DNA from: Oceanobacillus polygoni
GTDB taxonomy: Bacteria; Bacillota; Bacilli; Bacillales; Amphibacillaceae
Assembly (NCBI RefSeq): GCF_008304605.1
Contig: NZ_PIJY01000004.1
Location: forward strand, 62,001-126,000
DNA length: 64,000 nt
Reading direction: 5' to 3'
In this document: in pieces, positions 33,777 through 43,205 of the stretch
Layout of the letters: each line of letters starts with the position of its first letter
Position numbering within the stretch: position 1 is the stretch's first letter
Translations under genes and position numbers: made by a program
Notes under the pieces: generated by a model
The model's database searches: none
What the model saw: the letters and a program-made list of their open reading frames with translations, nothing else
What the model was told of the DNA's origin: nothing

Positions 33777-35039
33777 TTAAACTTCTACGCCGTATTTCTC
33801 AGCAAGTGCTTCTAGAGCTTTTTCGAAGCATCCTAGTGGTACACGTACTGTACCAGCACCAATTTGTCCGTTACCTGCTACTTTGTGAGCAATACCAGTG
33901 TTGATTACTGGAGTAATACCAGTTTCAACTACTTTACGGATATCGATACCTAAACATGCACCTTGGAAGTCCCAAGTAGGAATTTGCAAGTTATTGTTGT
34001 TTGCAATACAGATTTCGCGCATTTCATCACTTGTGTTAACAGCATCGTTGAATCCGCCAGTACCAACAAAGCGAACAACACCTGGTGCAGCAACCATTGC
34101 CATACCACCAACACCGTAAGCTTCAGTGATTGCACTGTCTCCCATGTCTGGAGTAGCATCTTCGGAGCTGTAGCCACTGAAATACAAACCATCTGGAGTA
34201 TTAACTGGCGCAGTAAACCACTGGTCACCTAAACCACTAACTTTGATTCCGAACTGATCACCATTACGTGCAAGAACAGTTACGATACTTCCTTCTGTTA
34301 CAGTAGCCGCTGTATCCATTACAGATTTAGCAGTAGCCATCATGATGTTCAAGAAGAATTGATCATTATCAGCTAGGAATTTTGTTACTTCTTGTAATTC
34401 TTTTTCTGGTGTACCAGAAGTGATTAAGTATGGAACGATTTCTCTTAAGAATAATGAAGAAGCTGCAATGTTTCGTTGGTGGAATTCGTCACCCATTGTG
34501 ATTGCTTTTGCAACGATAACGTTAACGTTCATTCCGCCTTCGATTTGTGCTAATGCTTTAGAAAGTGCAGGTCCTAATACATCTTTCATCCAGTTTAAGC
34601 GATTGATTACTTCGTCATTGTAAGCTCCGAAACGTAATACCGCACCAATTCCTTCGTTTAGGTTACAATAAGCATGCTTTCCACTTGCTTTGTTTTCTAC
34701 AACGACAACTGGCATGTTTCCAGAAGTAATCCCACCCATTGGTCCTACAGCATTTACAGAGTGAGCAGATAGGAATGTAACTTCACCGTTTTCAAGCATT
34801 TTTTGAGCTTCTTCTTCTGTTTCAGCCCATCCTTCAAATAATGTTGCACCGATACAAGAACCTTGCATTGGGTGAGGCATTTTTTCCCAAACTGTTGGTG
34901 GTCCTGAATGGAGAAGAGCCTTTCCGTTTAACTCAGAGATAACACTTTTCGCTGGAACGACATCAAGGAAAAATGGTTCTGATTCTGTAATATGTTGAAT
35001 AACCGCCTGATTTGCTTCATCAATTGTTTTAAATTGCAT
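33777..35039 (-). CDS. allG: DUF1116 protein, AllG subunit of oxamate carbamoyltransferase
   Basis: Homologue of E. coli YlbE. 420 residues, matching the E. coli length (about 419). Conserved blocks include GKALLHSGPPTVWEKMPHPMQGS near residue 40 and a long region around GPMGGITSGNMPVVVVEN, then a Gly-rich C-terminus (GNGQIGAGTVRVPLGCFEKAL). With FdrA/AllF and AllH it is assigned to oxamate carbamoyltransferase, which phosphorolyses oxalurate to oxamate and carbamoyl phosphate. It starts 17 bases after the allF stop, so they form one operon. Assignment is by family and context. Confidence 0.88.
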   Translation of the reverse strand: MQFKTIDEANQAVIQHITESEPFFLDVVPAKSVISELNGKALLHSGPPTVWEKMPHPMQGSCIGATLFEGWAETEEEAQKMLENGEVTFLSAHSVNAVGPMGGITSGNMPVVVVENKASGKHAYCNLNEGIGAVLRFGAYNDEVINRLNWMKDVLGPALSKALAQIEGGMNVNVIVAKAITMGDEFHQRNIAASSLFLREIVPYLITSGTPEKELQEVTKFLADNDQFFLNIMMATAKSVMDTAATVTEGSIVTVLARNGDQFGIKVSGLGDQWFTAPVNTPDGLYFSGYSSEDATPDMGDSAITEAYGVGGMAMVAAPGVVRFVGTGGFNDAVNTSDEMREICIANNNNLQIPTWDFQGACLGIDIRKVVETGITPVINTGIAHKVAGNGQIGAGTVRVPLGCFEKALEALAEKYGVEV

Positions 35040-35055
35040 GATAATCCTCCTAATC

Positions 35056-36786
35056 TTATAACTTACTTAGTTTTTCTAAAATTGCAGCTAATCGTTTGTC
35101 TCCACCTGCAATAGGTGCCCATTGGTATTGAACTACCTGACCGCCATTTTCTTGAACGGTATCAGCAAATCCACTTAGACCAACGTTAACTACTCTTGGT
35201 TTATCTGAAATAAGCTCAGAAGCTTTTGTAAGGTCTGCAACTACTGTTTTTTCTACCTCTGCTTCTACTGTCTCTTCTTCTAGAGAAGCAATAATAGCAG
35301 CAGCAAGTTTTGTTGCTTGTGCATTACTTTCTGTAACGATAACACCAGCAGCTTCTAATTTATCTACTTGATCCTGGTATACTTGAGGATCTTGTGCAGT
35401 ACCTGTTACAGATGCAATTGCGATAATTGCTCTGCCTTGTTCAGCAGCTTCTTTCTTACCTTTTTCGACAACTGGTGCGAATACGCCAGCCATATCATCA
35501 TGAGCTCCATATCCAATAACGTTATCTAATAAAAGTACTGCTGTTTTAGGGTTCGCAATAGCTTCTTTCACTTTTTCCACACGGAATGTAGGGTCAATCA
35601 TTGGGTGTGCGCGGCCTTGTGTATAAGCGTCATCACCTAAGTCAATTACTTCGTGTTCACCGTGTTGTAGCATCATTCCTTCAGGATGAGCTGCATCTGG
35701 ATCAAGATCGAAAGCATCTTCAAGGATCATTGCAGCTTCAAGTGCTAATGTACCACCGCAATAGTAACCTTTAATGAATCGTTGATCTTTGTTCGCTTTA
35801 ATCTTCTTCAAATCTTCGTTATCTGCAAGAATACCGTCTACAGAAACGTTGCTTGTTTGAGCTAATTCTAAAGCTTTTAGCGCTGTATCTTCTAAAGTCC
35901 ATGCATAATGTACATTATCGTGTTGTTCTTTTGGTTTATCACCCATAAAGATAGAAACAACAGGCTTGCTTAAAGTTTTGAATACTTCAACAACCTTTTT
36001 ACGTACTTCTGGTGCAGGTGGCTTCGAAATATAAACAATTACATCTGTTTCAGGATCTGCATCCAACACACGTAATCCTTGGATTGTTGTTAGTGCACCG
36101 ATTTCTAACGCTAAGTCACGTCCACCAGTACCGATAGCATGTGACACACCGCCACCGTTTCTTCCAATGATTGTTGTTACTTCTTGAATACCTGTACCTG
36201 AAGCACCAACAACTCCGATATTTCCTTTTTCAATTACGTTTGCAAATGCAATTGGCACTCCACTTAGAATACCTGTACCACAGTCAGGACCCATTACCAT
36301 TAATCCTTTTTCTGCCGCTCTTTGTTTTAATTGCAATTCGTCTTCAATACTCACATTATCACTGAACAGGAAAACGTTCAGATCACGATCAAGTGCTTTA
36401 TTTGCTTCAGCTGCAGCGTGTTCACCTGCAATTGAAATAAGAGCTAAATCAGCATTTGGCAATTTATTTCCTGCCATTTCCCATGTGCGAACTGTAGAAT
36501 ATGCAGTTGCTTCAGATGCAGCTGATTGGTTATTCAAGAAATCTTCTAATTCCTCAATAACAAGATCAACATCTTCTGTTTCAGCAACAACACAAAGATC
36601 GTTCGGGCTTGCAGCTTCTAGCTCGTCAGTGAATAAACCTGACCCCTTCATAATATCTTTGTTAGACGGTGTTCCCATCATAACTGAAATTCGCTCAACA
36701 CCATCCATAGCGGACAAGTGATTCGTTAATAACATCAGGCTAACTGAGTCCTGATATAAGTTCTTCTTAATCACAGTATGAAGCAT
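35056..36786 (-). CDS. allF: FdrA-type protein, AllF subunit of oxamate carbamoyltransferase
   Basis: 576 residues from the ATG at 36786, whose product begins MLHTVIKKNLYQDSVSLM, the conserved FdrA N-terminus, with GGGAGTG six bases upstream. A 42-codon upstream extension is open but does not match the family. The protein is built like the alpha subunit of acyl-CoA synthetases: NADLALISIAGEH strand, GPDCGTGI loop and GVVGASGTGIQEV loop (about 200-240). It is the first gene of the allF-allG-allK run and probably the main subunit that holds the carbamoyl-transfer site. The C-terminal region includes an Asp/Glu-rich linker before a last conserved domain. Confidence 0.88.
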   Translation of the reverse strand: MLHTVIKKNLYQDSVSLMLLTNHLSAMDGVERISVMMGTPSNKDIMKGSGLFTDELEAASPNDLCVVAETEDVDLVIEELEDFLNNQSAASEATAYSTVRTWEMAGNKLPNADLALISIAGEHAAAEANKALDRDLNVFLFSDNVSIEDELQLKQRAAEKGLMVMGPDCGTGILSGVPIAFANVIEKGNIGVVGASGTGIQEVTTIIGRNGGGVSHAIGTGGRDLALEIGALTTIQGLRVLDADPETDVIVYISKPPAPEVRKKVVEVFKTLSKPVVSIFMGDKPKEQHDNVHYAWTLEDTALKALELAQTSNVSVDGILADNEDLKKIKANKDQRFIKGYYCGGTLALEAAMILEDAFDLDPDAAHPEGMMLQHGEHEVIDLGDDAYTQGRAHPMIDPTFRVEKVKEAIANPKTAVLLLDNVIGYGAHDDMAGVFAPVVEKGKKEAAEQGRAIIAIASVTGTAQDPQVYQDQVDKLEAAGVIVTESNAQATKLAAAIIASLEEETVEAEVEKTVVADLTKASELISDKPRVVNVGLSGFADTVQENGGQVVQYQWAPIAGGDKRLAAILEKLSKL

Positions 36787-37483
36787 GTTTCTCACTCCCA
36801 GACCAATATTTATTGTTACATCTTCGAAGCCCGTTTCACTCCTCATATCCATAAGTAAATGAAAAGTCTTCTTTATATTAATTCCATACAGAGCATGTAA
36901 AGGCTTGTGCACGCTTTCACGTTCCAGCGCATTTTAACACCTTCAAGTTATATCAGGTACCTTCCCAACTTTATATTGGTTCTAATTAAAAAATCAAACG
37001 GCTTACATACACCTTTGTCTTTTATATCATTTCTATAAAACCATTTCAGTTGAAATGATTCTCTGTATGCCTTACATCAATGCGCAAGTGGATTGTTTAT
37101 TATTGGCAAACCAATTAAATCTCACGTTTCTTTGTTAAAAAACTGAAAACTCATTCCTGTTCACGCCAAATTACCAATTACGCAATGTTACAAGCGCAAT
37201 TAGTAAATACCTCATAGTACCTATCAGATATACCACTTACCACCAATCATTATATCCGAGTAGCCTATAAATGTAATTAGTTACTTTTGATAAAATATAC
37301 TTTTTTTTTTGTATATAGTTAACAAGAATTAAAATGCATGATAATGTGCTACTATTGTGCACCAAAACAGTAATAGAATACATTTCTTCTCACTAGACGA
37401 ACAGTAAAATTATCGTTAAACTTATGAAGGCTTTTGCTAAATCGCAGAAGCTGCAACTTATAAAAAAGTGAGTGATTCATAAG
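36787..37483. other. Divergent intergenic region between allF and an alpha/beta hydrolase
   Basis: About 700 bases without a supported gene. It must hold the allF promoter (minus strand) and that of the hydrolase (plus strand). TTGGCAAACCAA, a 4+4 inverted repeat, lies near 37103, and a run of 12 Ts near 37300. No known regulator site was recognised. Confidence 0.5.
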
Positions 37484-38353
37484 ATGGGTTCAACATTTGT
37501 ATACAAAAATATCGGAAACTGTGAAATCAAAGGTGACTTTTACCCTGCAGAAACAGCAAACGCACCGCTGCTTGTTTATATCCATGGTGGTGGGCTAATT
37601 TGGGGGAGTCGGAATGAACTTTCGGAAGAACAAATTAGACTTTACAACAATGCTGGGTTCAATATTTGTTCCATTGATTACCGCCTTGCTCCAGAATCAA
37701 AGTTACCAGATATCATTCGTGATATCCAAGATGCACTTAAGTGGTTAAAAGGCGAAGGTGCAAATATGTACAATTTTGATTCGAAAAAAATCGCCGTCAT
37801 TGGTAGCTCTGGCGGAGGTTATCTCGCATTACTAACTGGTATGTTTGAAGTAAAACCAAAAGCAATTGTATCCTTCTATGGTTACGGAAATATAGTAGGT
37901 GACTGGTACACAAAACCAAGTCCTTTTTTTACAAAAATGGCAAAAGTTCCAGAGGCTCTACCGAAAATGCTTATTCAGCCGAACATTCTTTCAGAGGCTC
38001 CAATTGAAAAACGTTATGGCATCTATTTGTATTGCAGACAGCAAGGTGTGTGGAATGATTATGTAATCGGCAAAAATCGAAGCAAAGCTGAACTGACAAA
38101 GTATTGCCCAATCGAGAATATCCAAGCCGATTATCCTGCAACATTATTATTACATGGTGACAAAGACGACGATGTACCACACGAAGAATCCGTTAATATG
38201 AGCAGAGCGCTAGTAGAAGCTGGCGTCAGCAACAAGCTCATTACGATCCCTAATGGGAAGCACCAGTTTGATAAAGAAGTGAATGATCCACATGTGAAGG
38301 ATGCATTTGATCAAGTGATTCAATTTTTGAAAGCGAATTTGGATGTTAATTAG
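37484..38353 (+). CDS. Alpha/beta hydrolase, esterase-lipase type
   Basis: 289 residues. The oxyanion-hole motif HGGG is at 34-37, the nucleophile Ser109 in IGSSGGG, and the acid/base residues lie in LLHGDKDDDVP and NGKHQFD. This layout is that of hormone-sensitive-lipase-like carboxylesterases of the alpha/beta hydrolase fold. Start: ATG at 37484 is preferred; a GTG four codons earlier lacks a good site, and neither has a strong Shine-Dalgarno. No signal peptide, so cytoplasmic. It is divergent from the allF operon, but no functional link to allantoin catabolism is evident. Confidence 0.82.
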   Translation: MGSTFVYKNIGNCEIKGDFYPAETANAPLLVYIHGGGLIWGSRNELSEEQIRLYNNAGFNICSIDYRLAPESKLPDIIRDIQDALKWLKGEGANMYNFDSKKIAVIGSSGGGYLALLTGMFEVKPKAIVSFYGYGNIVGDWYTKPSPFFTKMAKVPEALPKMLIQPNILSEAPIEKRYGIYLYCRQQGVWNDYVIGKNRSKAELTKYCPIENIQADYPATLLLHGDKDDDVPHEESVNMSRALVEAGVSNKLITIPNGKHQFDKEVNDPHVKDAFDQVIQFLKANLDVN

Positions 38354-38460
38354 CATGACCATATTTTAGAAGTCTCCGATTATGACCAGCATCAGCCGAT
38401 TCAATTGTGAACTTCAGCTTTTAGCATCTAGCAGGAATTCTAACAGGTGCTTATAAATGA

Positions 38461-38494
38461 GAAAAATCCAAGAAATTCCTTCTTGGATTTTTTC
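38461..38494. terminator. Bidirectional terminator between the hydrolase and RidA genes
   Basis: AAAAATCCAAGAA/TTCTTGGATTTTTT stem with T and A runs on both flanks, between two convergent genes. Confidence 0.85.
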
Positions 38495-38495
38495 A

Positions 38496-38879
38496 TTACT
38501 TAGATCGCTTTGCTACCATTTCGATTTCTACTTCCGCCCCAAGTGGAAGTGCCAGGACCGCAACACAAGTTCTCGCTGGATAAGGTGCTACAAATTGTTT
38601 TTCATATACACCATTCATCTCCGCAAAGTTATTCATATCTGTCAAATAGACATTTACTTTCACGACATCATCTGAAGTAAGATTTGCTTCTTTCATTACC
38701 TCAAATAAATTATCGAAGCATTGCTGTGTCTGTGCAGCAATATCCCCCGTCATATCCTTAGCTGTCGGTGAATTTTTTGCAGTCTGACCGGAAAAATAAA
38801 TAAATTCTCCCGCATCTACCGCATGTGAATATGGTCCTGAAGGCTCTGTTCCTTTTGCGTCGTATACTTTTCTTGTCAT
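38496..38879 (-). CDS. ridA: RidA family enamine/imine deaminase
   Basis: Small (127-residue) trimeric protein that hydrolyses reactive 2-aminoacrylate and related imines to keto acids plus ammonia. The family patterns are visible: PSGPYSHAV, FIYFSGQTA near the N-terminus, VVKVNVYLTDM in the middle, and PYPARTCVAVLALPLGAEVEIEMVA at the end with the catalytic Arg. Serine/threonine dehydratases such as DsdA at 13533 make its substrate, which gives a functional link. The start at 38879 matches the family; an upstream TTG adds eight residues that overlap the ribosome binding site. Confidence 0.85.
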   Translation of the reverse strand: MTRKVYDAKGTEPSGPYSHAVDAGEFIYFSGQTAKNSPTAKDMTGDIAAQTQQCFDNLFEVMKEANLTSDDVVKVNVYLTDMNNFAEMNGVYEKQFVAPYPARTCVAVLALPLGAEVEIEMVAKRSK

Positions 38880-38977
38880 ATGATATGGATTCTCCTTTTT
38901 CAAAATCTACTATCCAATATAGCATCTTTTTGAAATAAATCTATGATTGTGATGGAGAAGCCTTTGTGGCATCCTTT

Positions 38978-40333
38978 CTACAATCCAAGCACCGTTGAAA
39001 TAATCCAGGCTGATCCGTAGAATACCATGAACTGGACACCAACCCCAACTCCAAGAAAACGATTCAGCATTCCACCAACCATCGCCATGGCAAACGTAAC
39101 TACAATTCCTACCAATCCGCCTTCATAGAATGCCAGTAAACATACGATTCCAATAAACATCCCGATAATTGCTTCTTGATTAATTCGCTTTAAAACAAAA
39201 ACAGTAGCTTTGCGGGCAAAATTCATCGAGAATGGATAAGCAATAACGGACGCAATCACTAATCCGATAAAACCGTAAATTAGAAAATCCATTGGATCCA
39301 TCATCGTATGTAAATTATGTACTGGATCGCTAGTAAAAACCGGTGGTGCATTAAATAGTGCCTGTGCAGGACCGATTGCTACGGGACTTAGTGGGATTCC
39401 AAATGCTACTAAAGGTATAATTGTCTCTGCAATATACGTAGATTCTGTTACCCCATTCATCGTAGACAAGCTTGTCGTTGATTTCTTATATTGCCCTTTG
39501 ATACGAGAACCAACTATTTCCCCCATTAATGCCGTCATCCCTACAGGACTAAGTGCGAATGTTAAGGAAGACAGAAAAGAAGTACCTCCAACTGCCGTGG
39601 TTTGCTTTTTCGTTAACACCTTAAATGGATTCGGAAAATACCCAGACCATGATTTCTGCTCCGGAGCAAGTTTATATTCATTTGGTTTCGTCCGTTGAAT
39701 CATCGGGCGAGCACTATTGGATGTTGCCAGAAGCAGATCCGTTAACATCGGTCCAATTGCTATACCAAGAAAGAAGCTAATAGAAAGGCCGCTTCCCAAA
39801 ATCGTTGTGCTAACTAAATTTAATCCTTGAATGACCAAAGCTAAAGGCAAGATAAGTAAAATACTCACCCATCGCCCTTTTGAAAAGTAACCTATTAATA
39901 CAGCAGCACCTGTAAAAATAATCCCTGCATTTTCCTGAAAAAATGTACCGAATTGGCTTAGAAACACCGCAAATATAAGCGCAACAGGAAGTGCAATGAA
40001 AGCACCAATAATTCCACCGGAAATCATTTTTCTGAGTGCGATGTGCGGCAAGCCAATCCTACGCATAAAGTTAGCATGCTCGAGCATCGGAGCTGCAGTT
40101 GTATCACCAGGAACTCCCATTAAAGCTGTTGGAATAGCGTGTGTTAAATGCTTGGCCAAAACAGCCGACATAAAGAACGCAAAAACTGCTTCAGGTGGTG
40201 CTCCTAACAAGACAACAATTAATGTAGTTGGGACTAAAATTGCCGTCTCATCTGAACCAGAAATCAAACCAATTAATGTAAATATTACTCCAGCCAAGAT
40301 TGCCAAGAGAATGGCGATTACCAATACACTCAT
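38978..40333 (-). CDS. TctA-type tripartite carboxylate transporter permease
   Basis: 451 residues, about 11-12 helices, with the TctA repeat signatures: LIGLISGSDETAILVPTTLIV, IPTALMGVPGDTTAAPMLEH and TESTYIAETIIPLVAFGIPLSP. In tripartite tricarboxylate transporters this large subunit works with a small TctB-type subunit and a periplasmic TctC-type binding protein. Here the four-base-overlapping upstream gene is a small membrane protein, but no binding protein is seen. A two-part carboxylate transporter is therefore likely. ATGA overlap with the upstream gene indicates coupled translation. Substrate unknown. Confidence 0.85.
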   Translation of the reverse strand: MSVLVIAILLAILAGVIFTLIGLISGSDETAILVPTTLIVVLLGAPPEAVFAFFMSAVLAKHLTHAIPTALMGVPGDTTAAPMLEHANFMRRIGLPHIALRKMISGGIIGAFIALPVALIFAVFLSQFGTFFQENAGIIFTGAAVLIGYFSKGRWVSILLILPLALVIQGLNLVSTTILGSGLSISFFLGIAIGPMLTDLLLATSNSARPMIQRTKPNEYKLAPEQKSWSGYFPNPFKVLTKKQTTAVGGTSFLSSLTFALSPVGMTALMGEIVGSRIKGQYKKSTTSLSTMNGVTESTYIAETIIPLVAFGIPLSPVAIGPAQALFNAPPVFTSDPVHNLHTMMDPMDFLIYGFIGLVIASVIAYPFSMNFARKATVFVLKRINQEAIIGMFIGIVCLLAFYEGGLVGIVVTFAMAMVGGMLNRFLGVGVGVQFMVFYGSAWIISTVLGL

Positions 40334-40761
40334 TTTCGCCTATCCTCCTCATCCTGAATAAACATGTCATAAATTCCCTGTTCCTTCATTTCTTTTATTG
40401 TAACCGGATCATTCAATATAGATTTACGTTCCTCTTCCATATCAAATTGAAGTTTTTTATAAACTTCCCCCAACTCATCACTTGTACTAGGCATTTCATT
40501 CAATGTACGTTTTGGTTTAAAAAGTAGCGTATTCGTTATTAAAGCTAACAAACTGCCTGCAATACCAAGCAATAACGAATAAGATTGCACCATTTCTTCT
40601 GGAGCAATCTTTGGAAAGATACTTTTTCCAATAAAGAACCCTACTAAGCTTAGTGTAATACTAATTCCAATGGTGCTTATTAAATGTTTGCCATAAACAG
40701 TATCCCCAATGACTTCGACATATGTATCTATTTCTTCAGTCTTTTCTCTATCTGCGGACAT
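40330..40761 (-). CDS. Small membrane subunit paired with the TctA-type permease
   Basis: 143 residues. An acidic cytoplasmic N-terminus (about 1-25), two membrane segments (TIGISITLSLVGFFIGKSIF and YSLLLGIAGSLLALITNTLLF), and a highly charged C-terminal part (about 85-143) that may form a helix. Its size, position and four-base overlap with the permease are consistent with a small TctB-like subunit, although sequence similarity to TctB is not obvious to me. AGAGGAGG ribosome binding site. Confidence 0.65.
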   Translation of the reverse strand: MSADREKTEEIDTYVEVIGDTVYGKHLISTIGISITLSLVGFFIGKSIFPKIAPEEMVQSYSLLLGIAGSLLALITNTLLFKPKRTLNEMPSTSDELGEVYKKLQFDMEEERKSILNDPVTIKEMKEQGIYDMFIQDEEDRRK

Positions 40762-40931
40762 GTAACGCTTACCTCCTCTGATTTCACTAAAACTAAAACC
40801 TTCTTTACTAACGAATCCAAGGCTTAAAAATTTCAGTAATCATTATACTACAACAAACGCAAGGAGGCTCCTTTTTTCCTTTATTCAACAAAGTTTCTCT
40901 GATGTAAACTTTGTTGAATCTCTTTGTTGGG

Positions 40932-41705
40932 TTACAAACCGTAGAATCTACACGTATTTTCGTAAATCGTCTGATAGACTTGATCCAATGATACTTGCTT
41001 TAATGCTGCAATGGTTGCAATCGACCGATGCATCATTTTCGGATGTGTTCGCTGCCCTTCGAATCTTCCTTCAAATGGCCACGGTCCATCTGTTTCTACC
41101 ATTAATTGTGTAATCGGGTATGATTGTACGAGTTGTTGAATCTTCTTTTTATATACTACATCGGGCGTGACAGAAATGTAGTAATTATTTTGCTTCATCC
41201 GTTCAATCGCCTGCTGATCCCCTTTAAACCAATGAAAGTGCGCGTGCTTTACATTGTGTTTTTCCAGCAAGCTGCATACTATTGGAGCATCTTCATAAAC
41301 CGCATGGAGTACGATTGGCTTGTTTAATTTTACCGCTTGTTGAATAAATTGCTCTAGTAATTCTATATAGCCTTCAAGAACAATCTTTGGATGTTTCTGG
41401 CGTAAATAATATGGCAAGCCTACTTCGCCAACAGCAATCATATGCTGCTGATTTATTTCATTAAATTCTAGTAGCTCCTTAATATCATTATCTGTTGGGA
41501 GTTTTTGTTCTGGATGATAACCGAAAGCAGGTAGAATTCTTGAGTCTTCTTTTGCTAACGTTAAATTTCGTTTTGCTGACTGAAGGTGATTGGATACCGA
41601 AATAATAGCTTCTATGTTATGTACATGGAGATCTCGCAACATCTCTTTTTGCTCCACTTCCTCGTAATTATCAAAGTGGATATGAGAGTCAATGAGTTTG
41701 CGCAT
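40932..41705 (-). CDS. TatD family metal-dependent hydrolase
   Basis: 257 residues, TIM-barrel amidohydrolase-type fold. Metal ligands expected in TatD proteins are visible: DSHIHF at the N-terminus, Glu in AVGEVGLPY, His in VLHAV and HFHWFKG, and Asp in VETDGPWPFEG. TatD proteins are 3'-5' DNA exonucleases/deoxyribonucleases, but this subgroup is often annotated only as TatD-like hydrolase. The start at 41705 has GGAG nine bases upstream; a five-codon longer form is less likely. Stands alone. Confidence 0.85.
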   Translation of the reverse strand: MRKLIDSHIHFDNYEEVEQKEMLRDLHVHNIEAIISVSNHLQSAKRNLTLAKEDSRILPAFGYHPEQKLPTDNDIKELLEFNEINQQHMIAVGEVGLPYYLRQKHPKIVLEGYIELLEQFIQQAVKLNKPIVLHAVYEDAPIVCSLLEKHNVKHAHFHWFKGDQQAIERMKQNNYYISVTPDVVYKKKIQQLVQSYPITQLMVETDGPWPFEGRFEGQRTHPKMMHRSIATIAALKQVSLDQVYQTIYENTCRFYGL

Positions 41706-41970
41706 TGGTACTCGCTCCAATCCTTATTCGTTTTTCCATTTCAACAATTACTCTGTTACGAACAAATTCTTGTAATGTTATATAATTACTCGCTTTCACT
41801 TTTGTGAAGCCCTTAAATCAAATTATATGTTAAATATGCCATATGCTGAACCGCCCTTCAAGATAGCAGAGTATAGCGGCAATAATTGCTTCAAATATAA
41901 ACGTACGGATACCAAACTTACACGCTGTAATATATGATTTTCAACGTCTTTTATCGTTTTCAAGCAATTA

Positions 41971-41999
41971 AAATTGGTGCCTAAAAGCAAGGCACCAAC
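41971..41999 (-). terminator. Intrinsic terminator after the SDR dehydrogenase gene
   Basis: TTGGTGCCT/AGGCACCAA stem followed by TTTT on the minus strand, 14 bases past the stop codon. Confidence 0.8.
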
Positions 42000-42012
42000 G
42001 TTTATACCATTA

Positions 42013-42789
42013 TTAATTAAATACCATTCCACCGTCTGTAAGGATGCTCTGTCCAGTAATATAATTAGAGTCAGATGATGCCAAGAATGATACTAAATTC
42101 GCTACATCTTCTGGCGTTTGAGTACGACCGAGCGCAATTCCTTCTGAGAATTTTTCAAATGCTTCTCCTTTTTTCGTACCCATATATTGCATCATTTCCT
42201 CATCAATTCTTTCCCACATCGTTGTCCCAACGATTCCTGGACAATAAGCGTTTACTGTAATTTTATCTGGAGCCAACTCTTTTGCTGCTGCCTGAGTCAA
42301 CCCCTTAACAGCAAACTTTGATGCCGAATATACACCTAACATTTCAAATCCTTGATGACCTGCAATGCTACATGCGTTAATAATCTTTCCACCCGTACCC
42401 TGCTTTTTCATTTGATTTGCTGCAGCTTGAATTCCGTAAATAACCCCTTTTACATTAATATCAAGAATTGCGTCTACAGCCTTCGGTTCTACAACTGTAA
42501 GAGGTGCGACTTGTTCTACACCTGCATTATTGATAAAAACATCAACACTCCCAAATGTATCTACTGCTTTTTGCACGAGTTCAATCTGGTCTTCGAGACG
42601 AGTTACATTCCCTACATAAGATGTTACTTTAACATCTTTTCCCTCAAACTCCTTCACTGTTTCATTCAAGACCTCTTCGTTAATATCGCTTAAAACAATA
42701 GCAAATCCATCCTTTGCCAAACGCTCCGCTAATCCTTTACCAATCCCTTGACCAGATCCTGTTATTATCGCTACTTTTTGCTTACTCAC
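42013..42789 (-). CDS. Short-chain dehydrogenase, acetoin/diacetyl reductase-like
   Basis: 258 residues. NAD(P) motif [15 protein letters not shown] is at about 11-25, NNAG at about 90, and the catalytic Ser-Tyr-Lys set in [25 protein letters not shown]. The length and [33 protein letters not shown] pattern are those of (S)-acetoin-forming diacetyl reductases/butanediol dehydrogenases, such as Klebsiella BudC. GTG start at 42789 with AAGGAGG upstream; an 11-codon extension overlaps it. No acetoin operon nearby, so a different small ketone or alcohol substrate cannot be excluded. Confidence 0.82.
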   Translation of the reverse strand: MSKQKVAIITGSGQGIGKGLAERLAKDGFAIVLSDINEEVLNETVKEFEGKDVKVTSYVGNVTRLEDQIELVQKAVDTFGSVDVFINNAGVEQVAPLTVVEPKAVDAILDINVKGVIYGIQAAANQMKKQGTGGKIINACSIAGHQGFEMLGVYSASKFAVKGLTQAAAKELAPDKITVNAYCPGIVGTTMWERIDEEMMQYMGTKKGEAFEKFSEGIALGRTQTPEDVANLVSFLASSDSNYITGQSILTDGGMVFN

Positions 42790-42910
42790 GTAAATTTCCT
42801 CCTCCTTATAAAATTGTATCAACGTCAGTTCATGCTTTTGTCACCGTAATTAACACATCGTATTTATTCTGTGGAATACAGCAACTATTATTCTTCTATG
42901 TAAAAATATT

Positions 42911-42953
42911 AAAAAACCATCTCATGTATGTAACGTACAAATGAGATGGTTTT
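42911..42953 (-). terminator. Intrinsic terminator after the 43-residue peptide gene
   Basis: AAACCATCTCAT/ATGAGATGGTTT perfect stem with a T run on the minus strand. Confidence 0.85.
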
Positions 42954-42970
42954 ACCAATCCAAGCCTATT

Positions 42971-43102
42971 CTATTGTTTTTTAATCGGCGCACAAACAGC
43001 GTATAGGCCTTCTGTTGAGTCAGATAAATTTACTTCAATGACTTTATATCCGCTATCAACTGATACTTCATTTTTCAACTGCATGATTAAGCTTTTATCC
43101 AT
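42971..43102 (-). CDS. Small protein of 43 residues
   Basis: An open frame with GGAAGAGG just before tandem ATG codons and a strong terminator 18 bases past the stop. The product begins MDKSLIMQLKNEVSVDSGYK and ends in CAPIKKQ. It is soluble, with a predicted strand/helix mix and one cysteine near the C-terminus. The family is not recognised. It has its own ribosome binding site and terminator but no downstream partner. It may be a small stress or regulatory protein. Confidence 0.6.
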   Translation of the reverse strand: MDKSLIMQLKNEVSVDSGYKVIEVNLSDSTEGLYAVCAPIKKQ

Positions 43103-43205
43103 CATTCCTCTTCCTTCCTAACAAATTTCTCACACCGAAATTATTATATGCAGGGTGTTCAAAAGCGTGCATGTTTCACTATAATATTTGTCCATTTTCT
43201 TAAAA

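Noticed and set aside
36787-36912. Upstream 42-codon extension of allF
   Set aside because: The FdrA family begins at the downstream ATG, which has its own ribosome binding site (GGGAGTG). The extension has no family match.
41823-42032. A 69-residue minus-strand ORF below the SDR gene
   Set aside because: It overlaps the end of the SDR gene in another frame and contains the strong terminator of that gene, so it is a shadow.
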